Assembly: GCA_039180675.1 (NCBI GenBank)
Contig: JBCDDC010000015.1
Span: forward strand, 1 to 64,000
Source: Thermohalobaculum sp039180675
GTDB lineage: Bacteria > Pseudomonadota > Alphaproteobacteria > Rhodobacterales > Rhodobacteraceae
Length of the DNA: 64,000 nucleotides
Reading direction: 5' to 3'
Every line of letters begins with the position of its first letter. Position 1 is the stretch's first letter. The position numbers and the translations under genes are program-made. The notes below the pieces were generated by a model. That model did no database searches. It was given only the letters and a program-made list of their open reading frames with translations, and was not told the DNA's origin. Below are positions 8,323-17,256 of the stretch, one piece after another.

Positions 8323-9252
8323 ATGTCGAGCAGGGCAAACACGCGCGTCGCAGTGCTAAAGGGCGGTCCGTCCGCCGAGCGGGAGGTCTCGCTCGTCTCG
8401 GGCCGTGAATGTGCGGGTGCATTGCGGCGCATCGGATATGACGTCGTCGAGATCGACGCCGGGCCCGATGTCGTGCGTGATCTTCAGGAAGCAAAGCCGG
8501 ACGCCGTCTTCAACGCGCTGCACGGGCGCTGGGGGGAGGACGGGTGCGTCCAGGGTGTGCTGGAGTGGATGAAGATCCCCTACACCCATTCCGGCGTGCT
8601 CGCCTCGGCGCTCGCAATGGACAAACCGCGGACAAAGGCGGTCTACGCCAGCCATGGCCTGCCGGTCGTTGAAAGCCTGCTGGCGTCGCGTGAAGAGGTT
8701 GAGCGCGATCATCCGATGCGGCCGCCCTATGTGGTGAAGCCCTACAACGAGGGCTCTTCGGTCGGGATCTACATCGTCAATGAGGGCGCGAACGGCCCGG
8801 CGGTTCTGGATGCCGCAGCGCCCGCGATCCTGATGGTCGAGCAGTTTGTGCCGGGCAAGGAGCTGACCTGCTCCGTCATGGGTGCGCCGGGGGAAGAGCG
8901 CGCGCTGACGGTGACGGATATCATCTCGAACACCGGCTGGTACGACTACGAGGCAAAGTATGCGGCGGGCGGATCACGCCACGAAGTGCCCGCCGACATT
9001 CCGGCCGATGTGTTCGAGGCCTGCTGCGCCCATGCGGTAACGGCGCACCGTGCGCTCGGCTGCCGGGGGCTCTCGCGGACCGATTTCCGCTGGGACGATA
9101 CGCGCGGGCTCGACGGACTGATCGTGCTCGAGACCAACACGCAGCCCGGCATGACCCCGACGTCGCTGGCGCCGGAGCAGGCGGCGCATCTGGGCCTGTC
9201 GTTCGAGGAGCTTTGCGACTGGTTGGTGGAGGACGCGTCATGCGGGCGCTGA
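8323..9252 (+). CDS. ddl: D-alanine--D-alanine ligase
   Basis: Makes the D-Ala-D-Ala dipeptide from two D-Ala and ATP. The 309-residue ATP-grasp protein has the N-terminal family motif KGGPSAEREVSL, the middle segment KPYNEGSSVGI, and the C-terminal metal- and substrate-binding stretch RTDFRWD ... LETNTQPGMTPTSL. The start at ATG 8323 has a GAGG about 8 nt upstream. The 3' end overlaps the ftsQ start by 13 nt, as in many dcw clusters. Confidence 0.95.
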   Translation: MSSRANTRVAVLKGGPSAEREVSLVSGRECAGALRRIGYDVVEIDAGPDVVRDLQEAKPDAVFNALHGRWGEDGCVQGVLEWMKIPYTHSGVLASALAMDKPRTKAVYASHGLPVVESLLASREEVERDHPMRPPYVVKPYNEGSSVGIYIVNEGANGPAVLDAAAPAILMVEQFVPGKELTCSVMGAPGEERALTVTDIISNTGWYDYEAKYAAGGSRHEVPADIPADVFEACCAHAVTAHRALGCRGLSRTDFRWDDTRGLDGLIVLETNTQPGMTPTSLAPEQAAHLGLSFEELCDWLVEDASCGR

Positions 9253-10148
9253 GGCCAAATCCGCCGCCGGCCAGACAGGCCGGTCCGATGGGGCCGGGCC
9301 TGTCGAAGGCGCATTTCCGCTGGCAACGCGACTGGGGCGCGCGGGTCCAGAAGTTCGCGCGGGTCTATCTGCCCCTCATCGTACTGGCACTGATCGGCTG
9401 GCAGGTCGCCGAGAACGATGACCTGCGCAGCCTCGTCGATGCCGAGGTCGATAAAATAGTCCGCGAGGTGATGGCGGACCCGGACCTTTCCGTGCGCGAC
9501 GTGGTCATCGAGGGCGCTGATCCAGAGCTGGAGGCGCTGCTCGCCGGGATGATCGGGCCCGTCATTGGCATGTCGTCGATGGAACTGGGCGTGCGGAACC
9601 TGCGCTTCTCCCTCGAAGAGCTGGGCGAGGTGCGCAAGGCCCGCGTGACGCTCAGCCCGACGGGTGTTCTGAAGATCGCTGTCGAGGAACGCCGCCCGGT
9701 CGCCCTCTGGCGTGACCAGGCGGGCCGGCTCAGCGTCATCGACCGCGAGGGAGTCGAGATCCGACCGGCGCGGGAGCGGGCCAGTGCGCCAGATCTCGTT
9801 CTGCTGCTCGGCACGGGCGCGACGGATCACGTCGATGAAGCGCTTGAGATAATCGCCGCCGCACCGCAGGTGACGGATCGCCTGCGCGCCATGGTCCGGG
9901 TCGGCGAACGCCGCTGGGACTTGGTGCTTGACCGCGATCTGCGAATTCTTTTGCCGGCGGAGGAGCCGGCAGCCGCGATGGCCCGCGTGATGGGGCTTCA
10001 TCAGGGGGAGAGTGAACTGCTCGACCGCGACCTCACGGTCGTGGACATGCGTATCCCGGAGCGCCCGGCGCTCAGGATGACGCCGCGCGCGGTGGAGACC
10101 CGCACGCGCGAGCAGGCGAAGGAGCGTGTTGAAGGGGAAGACACATGA
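9240..10148 (+). CDS. ftsQ: Cell division protein FtsQ
   Basis: Bitopic divisome protein linking early and late division proteins. I choose ATG 9240 over an upstream TTG at 9213 because GGAGG lies about 8 nt before it; it gives 302 residues. A basic cytoplasmic N-terminus of about 40 residues is followed by one membrane helix (RVYLPLIVLALIGWQV). A periplasmic POTRA domain follows (VRDVVIEGA ... VRKARVTLSPTGVLKIAVEERRPVALW), then the FtsQ beta-domain. The start overlaps ddl by 13 nt and the stop overlaps ftsA by 4 nt (ATGA). Confidence 0.93.
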   Translation: MRALRPNPPPARQAGPMGPGLSKAHFRWQRDWGARVQKFARVYLPLIVLALIGWQVAENDDLRSLVDAEVDKIVREVMADPDLSVRDVVIEGADPELEALLAGMIGPVIGMSSMELGVRNLRFSLEELGEVRKARVTLSPTGVLKIAVEERRPVALWRDQAGRLSVIDREGVEIRPARERASAPDLVLLLGTGATDHVDEALEIIAAAPQVTDRLRAMVRVGERRWDLVLDRDLRILLPAEEPAAAMARVMGLHQGESELLDRDLTVVDMRIPERPALRMTPRAVETRTREQAKERVEGEDT

Positions 10149-11494
10149 TGTTCGATCAGGTTGCGTTGTTCCAGACCCAGCGTCAGCGTTTGGCGTCGGC
10201 GATCCGGCGTGGGCGGCTTGCGGTTCTGGATATAGGCACCTCCAAGATCACTTGCCTGATCCTGCGGCTGGACCCGAACCGGCTCAATGCATCGGTGGAG
10301 TTGGACCGGCTCGGCACCTCGCTCTTTGGTGCGATCGAGGTGGCGGGTGCGCGCACCGTACAGTCACGCGGTGTGCGCCGCGGCGAGATCGTCGACATGG
10401 ACGAGGCGGCGCGCGCGATCCGCTTTGCGCTTCTCAACGCCGAGAAGATGGCCGCCAACAAGGTCGACCGGGTCGATCATGCGATCGTCAGCTTCTCGGG
10501 CGGGCGGCCGCAAAGTTTCTCGACCGTTGGCGAGGTCGAAACGGAAACCGGGCAGGTGACGGAGCGGGATATCTCGCACGCGCTCGGCGCCGCCTCCTGT
10601 CCGCCGATCGGCGCGGATCGCCAGATCCTGCATGCGCAGCCGGTCGAGATTTCGGTCGATTATCACTCCGGCATCACCGACCCGCGCGGGATGACCGGCC
10701 GGGTTCTCTCCATCGCGCTGCATGTTCTGGCGGTGGACAAGCGCCCGCTCGCGAACCTGATGGAGTGTATCCGCCAATGCGATCTGGATCTGGCGGGCGT
10801 GGTCTCGGCGCCCTACGCGAGCGCGCTCTCTGCGATGGTGGAGGATGAGCAGCGCACCGGGGCGGTCTGCATCGATATGGGCGGCGGCTCGACCTCGACC
10901 TCGGTCTTCCTGCGCGATCAGCTGATCTGCACCGGGCAGGTGCGGTTCGGCGGCGAGCATGTCACCTCGGATATCGCGAGTGGCCTCTTGATGCGCCGGT
11001 CGACCGCTGAGCGGATCAAGACGATGCGCGGCGGTGTGATCCCGACAGGCGTGGATGACCGCGAGTTGATCGACGCGCCGCAGATCGGCGAGGAGGACCT
11101 GCCCGATCGCCGCCAGATCTCGCGCGGCATGCTGATCGGCGTGATCCGCCCGCGCATGGAAGAGATCATGCGCGATGTCCGCGCCCAGATGATGGAGATG
11201 GGCGTCCATGAGATGCCCGGATGCTCGGTTGTGCTGACGGGCGCCGCCTGCCAGATGCCGGGCGTCGACGAACTGGTGACCCGCTATCTCGGCCGCCGTC
11301 CCAGAATAGGACGCCCGCTCAGGATCGCGGGCCTTCCGCAAGCGATGTCCGGGCCCGATTGCTCAACCGCAGTGGGTCTCGCCATGTACGCTCTTCGCCC
11401 CCACGATGAATTATGGGATTTCGAAGCGCCGAAGCCTATGTCCGCGCGCGGGCGGGCCAACGAGATGTTGCGGTGGTTACAGACAGCTTGGTGA
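10145..11494 (+). CDS. ftsA: Cell division protein FtsA (actin-like)
   Basis: Actin-family ATPase that anchors FtsZ to the membrane. The 449-residue protein has the phosphate-1 motif VLDIGTSKITCLIL near the N-terminus, the SHS2 (1C) domain, the phosphate-2 stretch CIDMGGGSTSTSVF, and the adenosine motif VLTGAACQMPGVDEL. The C-terminal MLRWLQTAW is amphipathic, as expected for the membrane-targeting sequence. ATG 10145 overlaps ftsQ (ATGA). A second in-frame ATG follows immediately at 10148 and could also serve as the start. Confidence 0.95.
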   Translation: MMFDQVALFQTQRQRLASAIRRGRLAVLDIGTSKITCLILRLDPNRLNASVELDRLGTSLFGAIEVAGARTVQSRGVRRGEIVDMDEAARAIRFALLNAEKMAANKVDRVDHAIVSFSGGRPQSFSTVGEVETETGQVTERDISHALGAASCPPIGADRQILHAQPVEISVDYHSGITDPRGMTGRVLSIALHVLAVDKRPLANLMECIRQCDLDLAGVVSAPYASALSAMVEDEQRTGAVCIDMGGGSTSTSVFLRDQLICTGQVRFGGEHVTSDIASGLLMRRSTAERIKTMRGGVIPTGVDDRELIDAPQIGEEDLPDRRQISRGMLIGVIRPRMEEIMRDVRAQMMEMGVHEMPGCSVVLTGAACQMPGVDELVTRYLGRRPRIGRPLRIAGLPQAMSGPDCSTAVGLAMYALRPHDELWDFEAPKPMSARGRANEMLRWLQTAW

Positions 11495-11497
11495 TTA

Positions 11498-11510
11498 GTC
11501 CGTGACGGAC
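11498..11510 (+). promoter_or_regulatory. Small hairpin in the ftsA-ftsZ gap
   Basis: Perfect inverted repeat GTCCG-TGA-CGGAC right after the ftsA stop. An AT-rich patch with TATAAA at 11543-11548 lies downstream and could be a -10 element for a separate ftsZ promoter; no good -35 is visible. The 111-bp gap is the first real break in the dcw run, so an ftsZ promoter here is plausible but unproven. Confidence 0.3.
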
Positions 11511-11605
11511 ACAAGCTTATGAGGTAGTGTGTCGCCAACAATTATAAATTCGATCGAAGAGGCAGGCCCGGCCAACGGGTTGTGAGCAGAAAAAAGGCAA
11601 ACTCC

Positions 11606-13267
11606 ATGGTGCTGAACTTCCAGGAACCTGAAGACCAGGAACTCCGCGCCCGTATTGCGGTGTTCGGGGTCGGGGGTGCGGGCGGAAACGCCGTCAATAA
11701 TATGATCGACAAACAGCTCCCGGGTGTCGAATTCATCGCGGCGAACACCGACAGCCAGGCGCTGAAACACTCCAAGGCTGACCGCAAGATCCAGCTGGGC
11801 GCCGGGGTGACGAAAGGTCTTGGCGCAGGCTCGAAGCCCGAGGTCGGCTACTCGGCCGCCGAGGAAAGCCTCGAGGAGATCGTGAGCCACCTCGACGGGT
11901 GCCACATGTGCTTCATCACCGCCGGCATGGGCGGGGGCACGGGCACGGGCGCGGCCCCGGTTGTTGCGCGGTGCGCGCGCGAGATGGGTATCCTGACCGT
12001 GGGCGTCGTGACCAAACCCTTCCAGTTTGAGGGCGCGCGGCGGATGAAGCTCGCCGAGATGGGCGTCGACGAAATGCAGAAGGTCGTCGACACGCTAATC
12101 GTGATCCCGAACCAGAACCTCTTCCAGGTAGCCTCGGAGAAGACGACCTTTGTCGAGGCGTTCATCATGGCCGACGACGTCCTCTATCAGGGCGTCCAAG
12201 GCGTGACCGATCTGATGGTCCGGCCGGGCATGATCAACCTCGACTTCGCCGATGTCCGCTCGGTCATGGAGGAGATGGGCAAGGCGATGATGGGAACCGG
12301 CGAGGCCGATGGCGATACCAGAGCCGTCGACGCAGCCGAGAAAGCCATCGCGAACCCGCTTCTCGACGAGGTGAGCCTCAAGGGTGCGAAGGGCGTTCTC
12401 ATCAATATCACAGGTGGTTACGACCTGACCCTGTTCGAAATGGACGAGGCCTCGAACCGGATCAAGGACGAGGTCGACAAGGATGCGCTGATCAAGTTCG
12501 GCTCCACCATCGACCCCGAGATGGAAGGCAAGATGCGCGTCTCGGTCGTCGCCACCGGCATCGACGCCGAGGCGATGCAAGAGCGTCCACCCATCTCCGG
12601 ACCGACCCGGCGCAAGCCGGTCGAAACCGACCAGGAGCTTGTCAAGGCGGTCAGGAACATGCGCCCGGTCCGCGGCGGTCAACAGATGAAACCGGAGGAG
12701 CCGATCGCGCGGTCTGCCGATGATGAGCCGGTGGAAAAGGCCGTGACCGAGACGCCACCTGCCGAGGACATCGAGGCGAAAGCCGCGACCACACCGACGC
12801 CGGAGGATATTCAGGCCCGTGCCGACATGGTCCGCCGCCGCGCGGAAGAGGTGCGCCGTCGCCAACGGGAGGAAGCCGAAATGGCCCAGCCCGCTGTGAA
12901 TGATGACGCGGAGCCTGCGCTGTTCGATATCGACACGGCATCGATTGACGAGCCCGATGTCGGTCGGTCGGAGGCTGCGGAGGAAGCGGCTGAGGAACAC
13001 CCCACACTTGCTGCGGAGCCACGGCCGGATCTGCCGCCGCGCCCGCGCCGGCATGCCAACCCGTTCCTACCCGCTGCGCCGGAGGGTGAAGCACCCGAGG
13101 CGCAGCCACGCCAGAGCCTGTTTGCGATCAAGGACCTGATCCACCGGGTTGCAGGCGGGCCGCAGCAGGATCAGAAACTCGCGTCCCAGGCTGCGCCGGA
13201 CGCCGATCACGGTGATGAGGAGAGCGAAGGTGATATCCCGGCTTTCCTGCGTCGCCAGGCCAACTGA
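11606..13267 (+). CDS. ftsZ: Cell division protein FtsZ (tubulin-like GTPase)
   Basis: Forms the Z ring. An in-frame GTG lies at 11582, but ATG 11606 has AAAAGG 8 nt upstream and gives the usual alphaproteobacterial start MVLNFQEPEDQEL. The GTP-binding GGAGGNAVNNM is at residues 23-33, the tubulin signature GGGTGTG at 109-115, and the T7-loop region near the globular-domain end. After residue about 330 comes a long acidic, Ala/Glu/Pro-rich linker, typical of alphaproteobacteria. The conserved C-terminal peptide DIPAFLRRQAN binds FtsA and other partners. Total length is 553 residues, in the long range common in this class. Confidence 0.97.
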   Translation: MVLNFQEPEDQELRARIAVFGVGGAGGNAVNNMIDKQLPGVEFIAANTDSQALKHSKADRKIQLGAGVTKGLGAGSKPEVGYSAAEESLEEIVSHLDGCHMCFITAGMGGGTGTGAAPVVARCAREMGILTVGVVTKPFQFEGARRMKLAEMGVDEMQKVVDTLIVIPNQNLFQVASEKTTFVEAFIMADDVLYQGVQGVTDLMVRPGMINLDFADVRSVMEEMGKAMMGTGEADGDTRAVDAAEKAIANPLLDEVSLKGAKGVLINITGGYDLTLFEMDEASNRIKDEVDKDALIKFGSTIDPEMEGKMRVSVVATGIDAEAMQERPPISGPTRRKPVETDQELVKAVRNMRPVRGGQQMKPEEPIARSADDEPVEKAVTETPPAEDIEAKAATTPTPEDIQARADMVRRRAEEVRRRQREEAEMAQPAVNDDAEPALFDIDTASIDEPDVGRSEAAEEAAEEHPTLAAEPRPDLPPRPRRHANPFLPAAPEGEAPEAQPRQSLFAIKDLIHRVAGGPQQDQKLASQAAPDADHGDEESEGDIPAFLRRQAN

Positions 13268-13300
13268 CGCCCCTCTGACAAAGGCGATGCTGGTCCCCCG

Positions 13301-13321
13301 CCCCCTCCCGTCAGGAGGGGG
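13301..13321 (+). terminator. Hairpin after ftsZ, possible terminator
   Basis: Perfect 8-bp stem CCCCCTCC / GGAGGGGG with a 5-nt loop (CGTCA), 33 nt after the ftsZ stop. The trailing sequence (TTATCACTTT) is only moderately T-rich, so termination may be partial. It separates ftsZ from lpxC. Confidence 0.5.
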
Positions 13322-13362
13322 TTATCACTTTGCTTTCTTGGGTTTGGTTTTCCCGCGGATGT

Positions 13363-13377
13363 TGTCGCAAAGCGACA
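13363..13377 (+). promoter_or_regulatory. Inverted repeat upstream of lpxC
   Basis: TGTCGC-AAA-GCGACA is a perfect 6-bp inverted repeat about 125 nt before the lpxC start. It could be an operator or a leader hairpin. I know of no specific factor for it. Confidence 0.3.
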
Positions 13378-13500
13378 CAAAGAGTGATTTGTGCAGATGC
13401 AGCAAAGTTTCTATCCAGAGTATGCGGAGAAATGAGCGCTGCGCAGTTTCGGCTTGAACCGAGCGGGGGAATGCAGCGCCACGAGCGAGCGAGAGATATC

Positions 13501-14427
13501 ATGTACCGTACCCTAGCAAAGCCGGTCCTGTTCGAAGGCACTGGCCTTCACGGCGGTCAGAAAGCAAGCGCGAAAGTGTGCCCCGCGGAGCCGGGACATG
13601 GGATCTGGTTCATGCGAACGGATCTGCCGTGCTCGGACGGTATGATCGAGGCGCGCTACGATCTCGTCTCCGACACAAGGCTTTGTACGCGCCTGACCAA
13701 TGTCGAGGGCGCAAGTGTTTCGACCATCGAGCACCTGATGGCCGCACTGTTCGGCTGCGGGGTCAGCGATGCGCTGGTGCGGATCGACGGACCTGAGATT
13801 CCGATACTGGATGGCAGCGCGATGCCGTTCGTCACGAAGTTTCGCAAGGTGGGTATGACGGCCTCCCCCGGTGAGCGGCGCGGGATCAAGATCACGCGGC
13901 CGATCGTCGTGGAGAACGAGGGCCGCAAAGCTGCGCTGATGCCATCGGCGGTTCCGGCGATCAGCGTGGTGATTTCGTTTGCCGATCCGGCGATCGGGAC
14001 GCAGAGCCTTCATCTGGATCTCAATACCGGCGGCTTCGCTTCGGAACTGGCGGATTGCCGCACGTTCTGCCTGCTTTCGGATGTCGAGGCGTTGCGGCGC
14101 ATTGGCCTCGCGCGCGGTGGCGGGCTTGAGAATGCGATCGTTGTCGACAAGGGCCGTGTGCTGAACCCGGAAGGCCTGCGCCGCCCAGACGAGTTCGTGC
14201 GGCACAAGATGCTGGATGCGGTCGGCGATCTGGCACTTGCCGGTGCGCCGATCATCGGGCGCTACGAGGGCGAGTTGATCGGGCACGAGATGACCAACCG
14301 CTTGCTGCACGCTCTGTTCTCGACACCGACTTCGTGGGAGTGGTGCGATGTGACCGCCGATGATCTGCCATCACTTGACGGTCCTGAGCAGTTCGAGGCG
14401 CGGATGCCGGTCACGATGGCGGTATGA
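13501..14427 (+). CDS. lpxC: UDP-3-O-acyl-N-acetylglucosamine deacetylase LpxC
   Basis: Zn-dependent, committed step of lipid A synthesis, which implies an LPS-bearing outer membrane. The frame is open to 13330, but homologous sequence starts at ATG 13501 (MYRTLAKPVLFEGTGLH), giving the normal 308 residues with GAGAGA just upstream. Metal and catalytic residues lie in STIEHLMAAL, in the motif HKMLDAVGDLAL, and in a later IGHEMTNRLLHAL. It follows ftsZ after a 233-bp gap with a terminator-like hairpin, so it probably has its own promoter. Confidence 0.95.
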   Translation: MYRTLAKPVLFEGTGLHGGQKASAKVCPAEPGHGIWFMRTDLPCSDGMIEARYDLVSDTRLCTRLTNVEGASVSTIEHLMAALFGCGVSDALVRIDGPEIPILDGSAMPFVTKFRKVGMTASPGERRGIKITRPIVVENEGRKAALMPSAVPAISVVISFADPAIGTQSLHLDLNTGGFASELADCRTFCLLSDVEALRRIGLARGGGLENAIVVDKGRVLNPEGLRRPDEFVRHKMLDAVGDLALAGAPIIGRYEGELIGHEMTNRLLHALFSTPTSWEWCDVTADDLPSLDGPEQFEARMPVTMAV

Positions 14428-14547
14428 CCGCGATCTGTGGGCGGAGACCTCTTTCCTCTCTGACGCATCCTCGCTAATCTCCGGATCGATGGTGGACCGG
14501 CAAGCCGCCTGAAACAGCCACGAGAGATTTTTTGGGGAGTCCCAGAA

Positions 14548-15390
14548 ATGCGCTACAGCGCCGCTTTACGGATTACGCTCGTATCCCTCACCCTGCCAGT
14601 TCTCGCAGGATGCTCCTACCTCGGAGATGCGTCGGACGATGGCGGGCTCGAGGATCAGTCTGCGACCGAGATCTTCCGCGCGGCGGAGGAGCAGTTGGCC
14701 GATGGCAATGGCAAAGCGGCGGCACAGACGTTCAACGAGGTTGAGCGCCTCTACCCATTCTCTCAACTCGCGAAACGCGCAGTCATCATGTCTGCCTTCG
14801 CGTCCTATGAGTCGGCCGACTTCGTCGAGGCCCGGAATTCCGCGAACCGGTATCTCGACCTTTATCCCTCCGACGAAGATGCACCTTACGCGCAGTATCT
14901 GATCGCGCTGACCTATTACGACAATATCGTCGATGTGGGGCGGGATCAGGCGACCACACGCAACGCGCTCGACCAGCTTCAGGAGGTCGTGCAGCGCTAT
15001 CCCGACAGCCCGTTTGCCCGGGACGCCCAGCTTAAGATCGACCTGACGAATGATCACCTGGCGGCGAAGGAGATGGATGTCGGGCGCTATTACCTCAAGC
15101 GAGGCCACTACGCCGCGGCGATCAACCGTTTCCGGATCGTGATCGAGAGATATCAGACGACGAACCAGACGCCGGAGGCGCTGCACCGCATCGTCGAGGC
15201 GAACCTCGCGCTTGGTCTGGAGCAGGAGGCGATCGACGCGGCCGCCGTGCTGGGCCACAATTTCAAGGGCTCCGACTGGTACGCCAACAGCTATGAATTG
15301 CTGACCGGGCGCAACCTCTTGCCTGATGAGGATCAGGAAGGGTTCTTCGAGCGCACCTACCGCCGCGTGTTCCAGTTCAAGTGGCTCTGA
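14548..15390 (+). CDS. bamD: Outer membrane assembly lipoprotein BamD (ComL)
   Basis: Component of the BAM machine that inserts beta-barrel proteins into the outer membrane. The 280-residue protein begins with a lipoprotein signal and lipobox LAGC (Cys22), followed by TPR repeats such as AEEQLADGNGKAAAQTFNEV and NSANRYLDLYPSDEDAPYAQ. ATG 14548 has GGGGAG about 8 nt upstream. The usual lpxC-bamD-recN order is conserved here. Confidence 0.94.
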   Translation: MRYSAALRITLVSLTLPVLAGCSYLGDASDDGGLEDQSATEIFRAAEEQLADGNGKAAAQTFNEVERLYPFSQLAKRAVIMSAFASYESADFVEARNSANRYLDLYPSDEDAPYAQYLIALTYYDNIVDVGRDQATTRNALDQLQEVVQRYPDSPFARDAQLKIDLTNDHLAAKEMDVGRYYLKRGHYAAAINRFRIVIERYQTTNQTPEALHRIVEANLALGLEQEAIDAAAVLGHNFKGSDWYANSYELLTGRNLLPDEDQEGFFERTYRRVFQFKWL

Positions 15391-15416
15391 TAGGGCGATC
15401 TGGGGGGTAGATCGCG

Positions 15417-17072
15417 GTGCTGCTGAGCCTCGGCATCCGCAACATCGTTCTGATCGAGGCCCTGGATCTCGATTTCGAGAGCGGGCTGAGCGTGCTTACC
15501 GGTGAGACCGGTGCGGGCAAATCGATCCTGCTCGATGCACTTGGGTTCGCGCTGGGCCGCAAGACACGCCGTGACCTGCTGCGGGCAGGCGCCGAACAGG
15601 GCTCGGTGACGGCGGTCTTCTCCTGCCAGGCGGATCATCCGGTCTGGCGGCTTCTCGACGAACTCGGCCTCGAAGCCGCGGGCGATGAAATCCTTCTCCG
15701 GCGGACGATCAATGAGTCGGGCCGGAGCAGTGCGTTCATCAACGATCAGCGGGCCAGTGGCGAGGCGCTTGCCAGGGTCGGCTCGAGGCTGGTCGAGGTG
15801 CACGGGCAGCATGATGATCGCGGCCTGCTCAATCCCCGATCGCATGGGCCCCTGCTGGATCAGGCCGGGGGGCTGGAGCCGCAAGTGGCGGAGGTGGGCA
15901 GCTTGTGGCAGGCGCTTCAGGCCAGCAGGTCGGAGTTGCAGGGGGCGCGGGACCAGCTGGCCACGGCCGAGGCCGATGCGGATTTCCTGCGTCATGCGGT
16001 GGAGGAGCTGACCACGCTCGACCCGCAGTTGGGGGAGGACACGGCGCTCGACACTGAGCGGCGGCTCATTCAGGCCGCTGCGCGCATTGGTGAGGATGTC
16101 GCGAAAGCCGCAGCCGAACTCTCAGGCGAGGGGGCCGAAGGGGCGATGGCCTCGGCCCTTTCCCGCCTGACCCATGTGGCTGAGAAGGCGGAGGGGGCGC
16201 TTGAGACGCCGATTGCGGCGCTCGACCGTGCGATCGCTGAACTGCAGGAGGCGCAATCCGGCCTCAACGATGCGCTTGAGGCGATGCGGTTCGACCCCGG
16301 GCGGCTCGAGATGGTGGAGGAGCGGCTCTTCGCGATCCGCGGCCTGGCGCGCAAACATCAGGTCCAGCCGGACGAGTTGCCTGAGCTGGCGGCTGAGTTC
16401 GCGGCAAGGCTCGAGGCGATCGATGCGGGAGGCGAGAGGATCGTCGATCTGGAAGCACGGCTCACCAAGGCAGAGGCGAATTACCTCGATGCCGCAAAGG
16501 CCCTGTCAAAGGCGCGTGCAAAGGCCGCCGGTCAGATCGACAAGAGAGTGACCAAAGAACTGGCGCCGCTGAAGATGGAGCAGGCGCGGTTTTCCACGGT
16601 GATCGAGGAAGCCGAGCTGGGTCCGACCGGTATCGACCGGATCTCGTTCACCGCCTCGATCAACCCGGGCACTCCTGCGGGCCCGATTGATAAGATCGCG
16701 TCGGGCGGGGAGCTCTCAAGGTTCCTGCTGGCGCTCAAGGTCTGTCTTGCCGCCGGGACCGAGCAGGTGATGATCTTTGACGAGATCGATCGCGGGGTTG
16801 GTGGCGCGACGGCGGCAGCGGTCGGGCGCAGGCTGGCGCGTCTGGCCGATGGCGCGCAGGTTCTGGTGGTGACCCATTCGCCGCAGGTCGCAGCCGAAGG
16901 CGCCTATCACTGGCAGATCGCGAAGACATCCGGCGGCGAGGTCACGCGCACCGATGTGGTTGCCCTGAACGGCGAGGAGCGGGTCGCCGAGATCGCCCGG
17001 ATGCTCGCCGGCGACAAGGTCACGCCCGAGGCGCGGTCCGCGGCAGCCTCGCTGATCAGCGCGGCCGGCTAG
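15417..17072 (+). CDS. recN: DNA repair protein RecN (SMC-like ATPase)
   Basis: Acts in double-strand-break repair and keeps broken ends together. The 551-residue protein starts at GTG 15417, preceded by a G-rich ribosome site. The Walker A motif GETGAGKS is near residues 33-40, the coiled-coil region is central (Glu/Ala/Leu-rich, about 150-360), the ABC signature region SGGELSRFLLALK is near 423-435, and Walker B MIFDEIDRGVGG follows. The length is typical. It lies 26 nt after bamD, so co-transcription is likely. In other bacteria recN is LexA-controlled; I saw no clear LexA box here. Confidence 0.95.
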   Translation: MLLSLGIRNIVLIEALDLDFESGLSVLTGETGAGKSILLDALGFALGRKTRRDLLRAGAEQGSVTAVFSCQADHPVWRLLDELGLEAAGDEILLRRTINESGRSSAFINDQRASGEALARVGSRLVEVHGQHDDRGLLNPRSHGPLLDQAGGLEPQVAEVGSLWQALQASRSELQGARDQLATAEADADFLRHAVEELTTLDPQLGEDTALDTERRLIQAAARIGEDVAKAAAELSGEGAEGAMASALSRLTHVAEKAEGALETPIAALDRAIAELQEAQSGLNDALEAMRFDPGRLEMVEERLFAIRGLARKHQVQPDELPELAAEFAARLEAIDAGGERIVDLEARLTKAEANYLDAAKALSKARAKAAGQIDKRVTKELAPLKMEQARFSTVIEEAELGPTGIDRISFTASINPGTPAGPIDKIASGGELSRFLLALKVCLAAGTEQVMIFDEIDRGVGGATAAAVGRRLARLADGAQVLVVTHSPQVAAEGAYHWQIAKTSGGEVTRTDVVALNGEERVAEIARMLAGDKVTPEARSAAASLISAAG

Positions 17073-17256
17073 CAAAACCGATTGACTTTGAGGGGCGGCG
17101 CGCGCACCGTTTTCGCGTTTCGAGAGGTGCGACATGGTCCTCTGCCATCAGATTGCGAGACTTGATCTGACCCGCCGCGCCACGGGGTGCGATCTGGTCG
17201 GCTGAGAGCGGGCTTTCCCGCCCGAACCCTCCCGCAACCCTCGAACCGCCTCTTCC

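Noticed and set aside
17184..17248. TPP-riboswitch-like pieces (GGGGTGC, CTGAGA, a GC hairpin, ACCC, GAACC) ahead of hyuA
   Set aside because: The essential downstream P4/P5 part (CTGATCTGG...GCGTAGGGA type) is missing and the operon has no link to thiamine. The resemblance is probably GC-rich chance.
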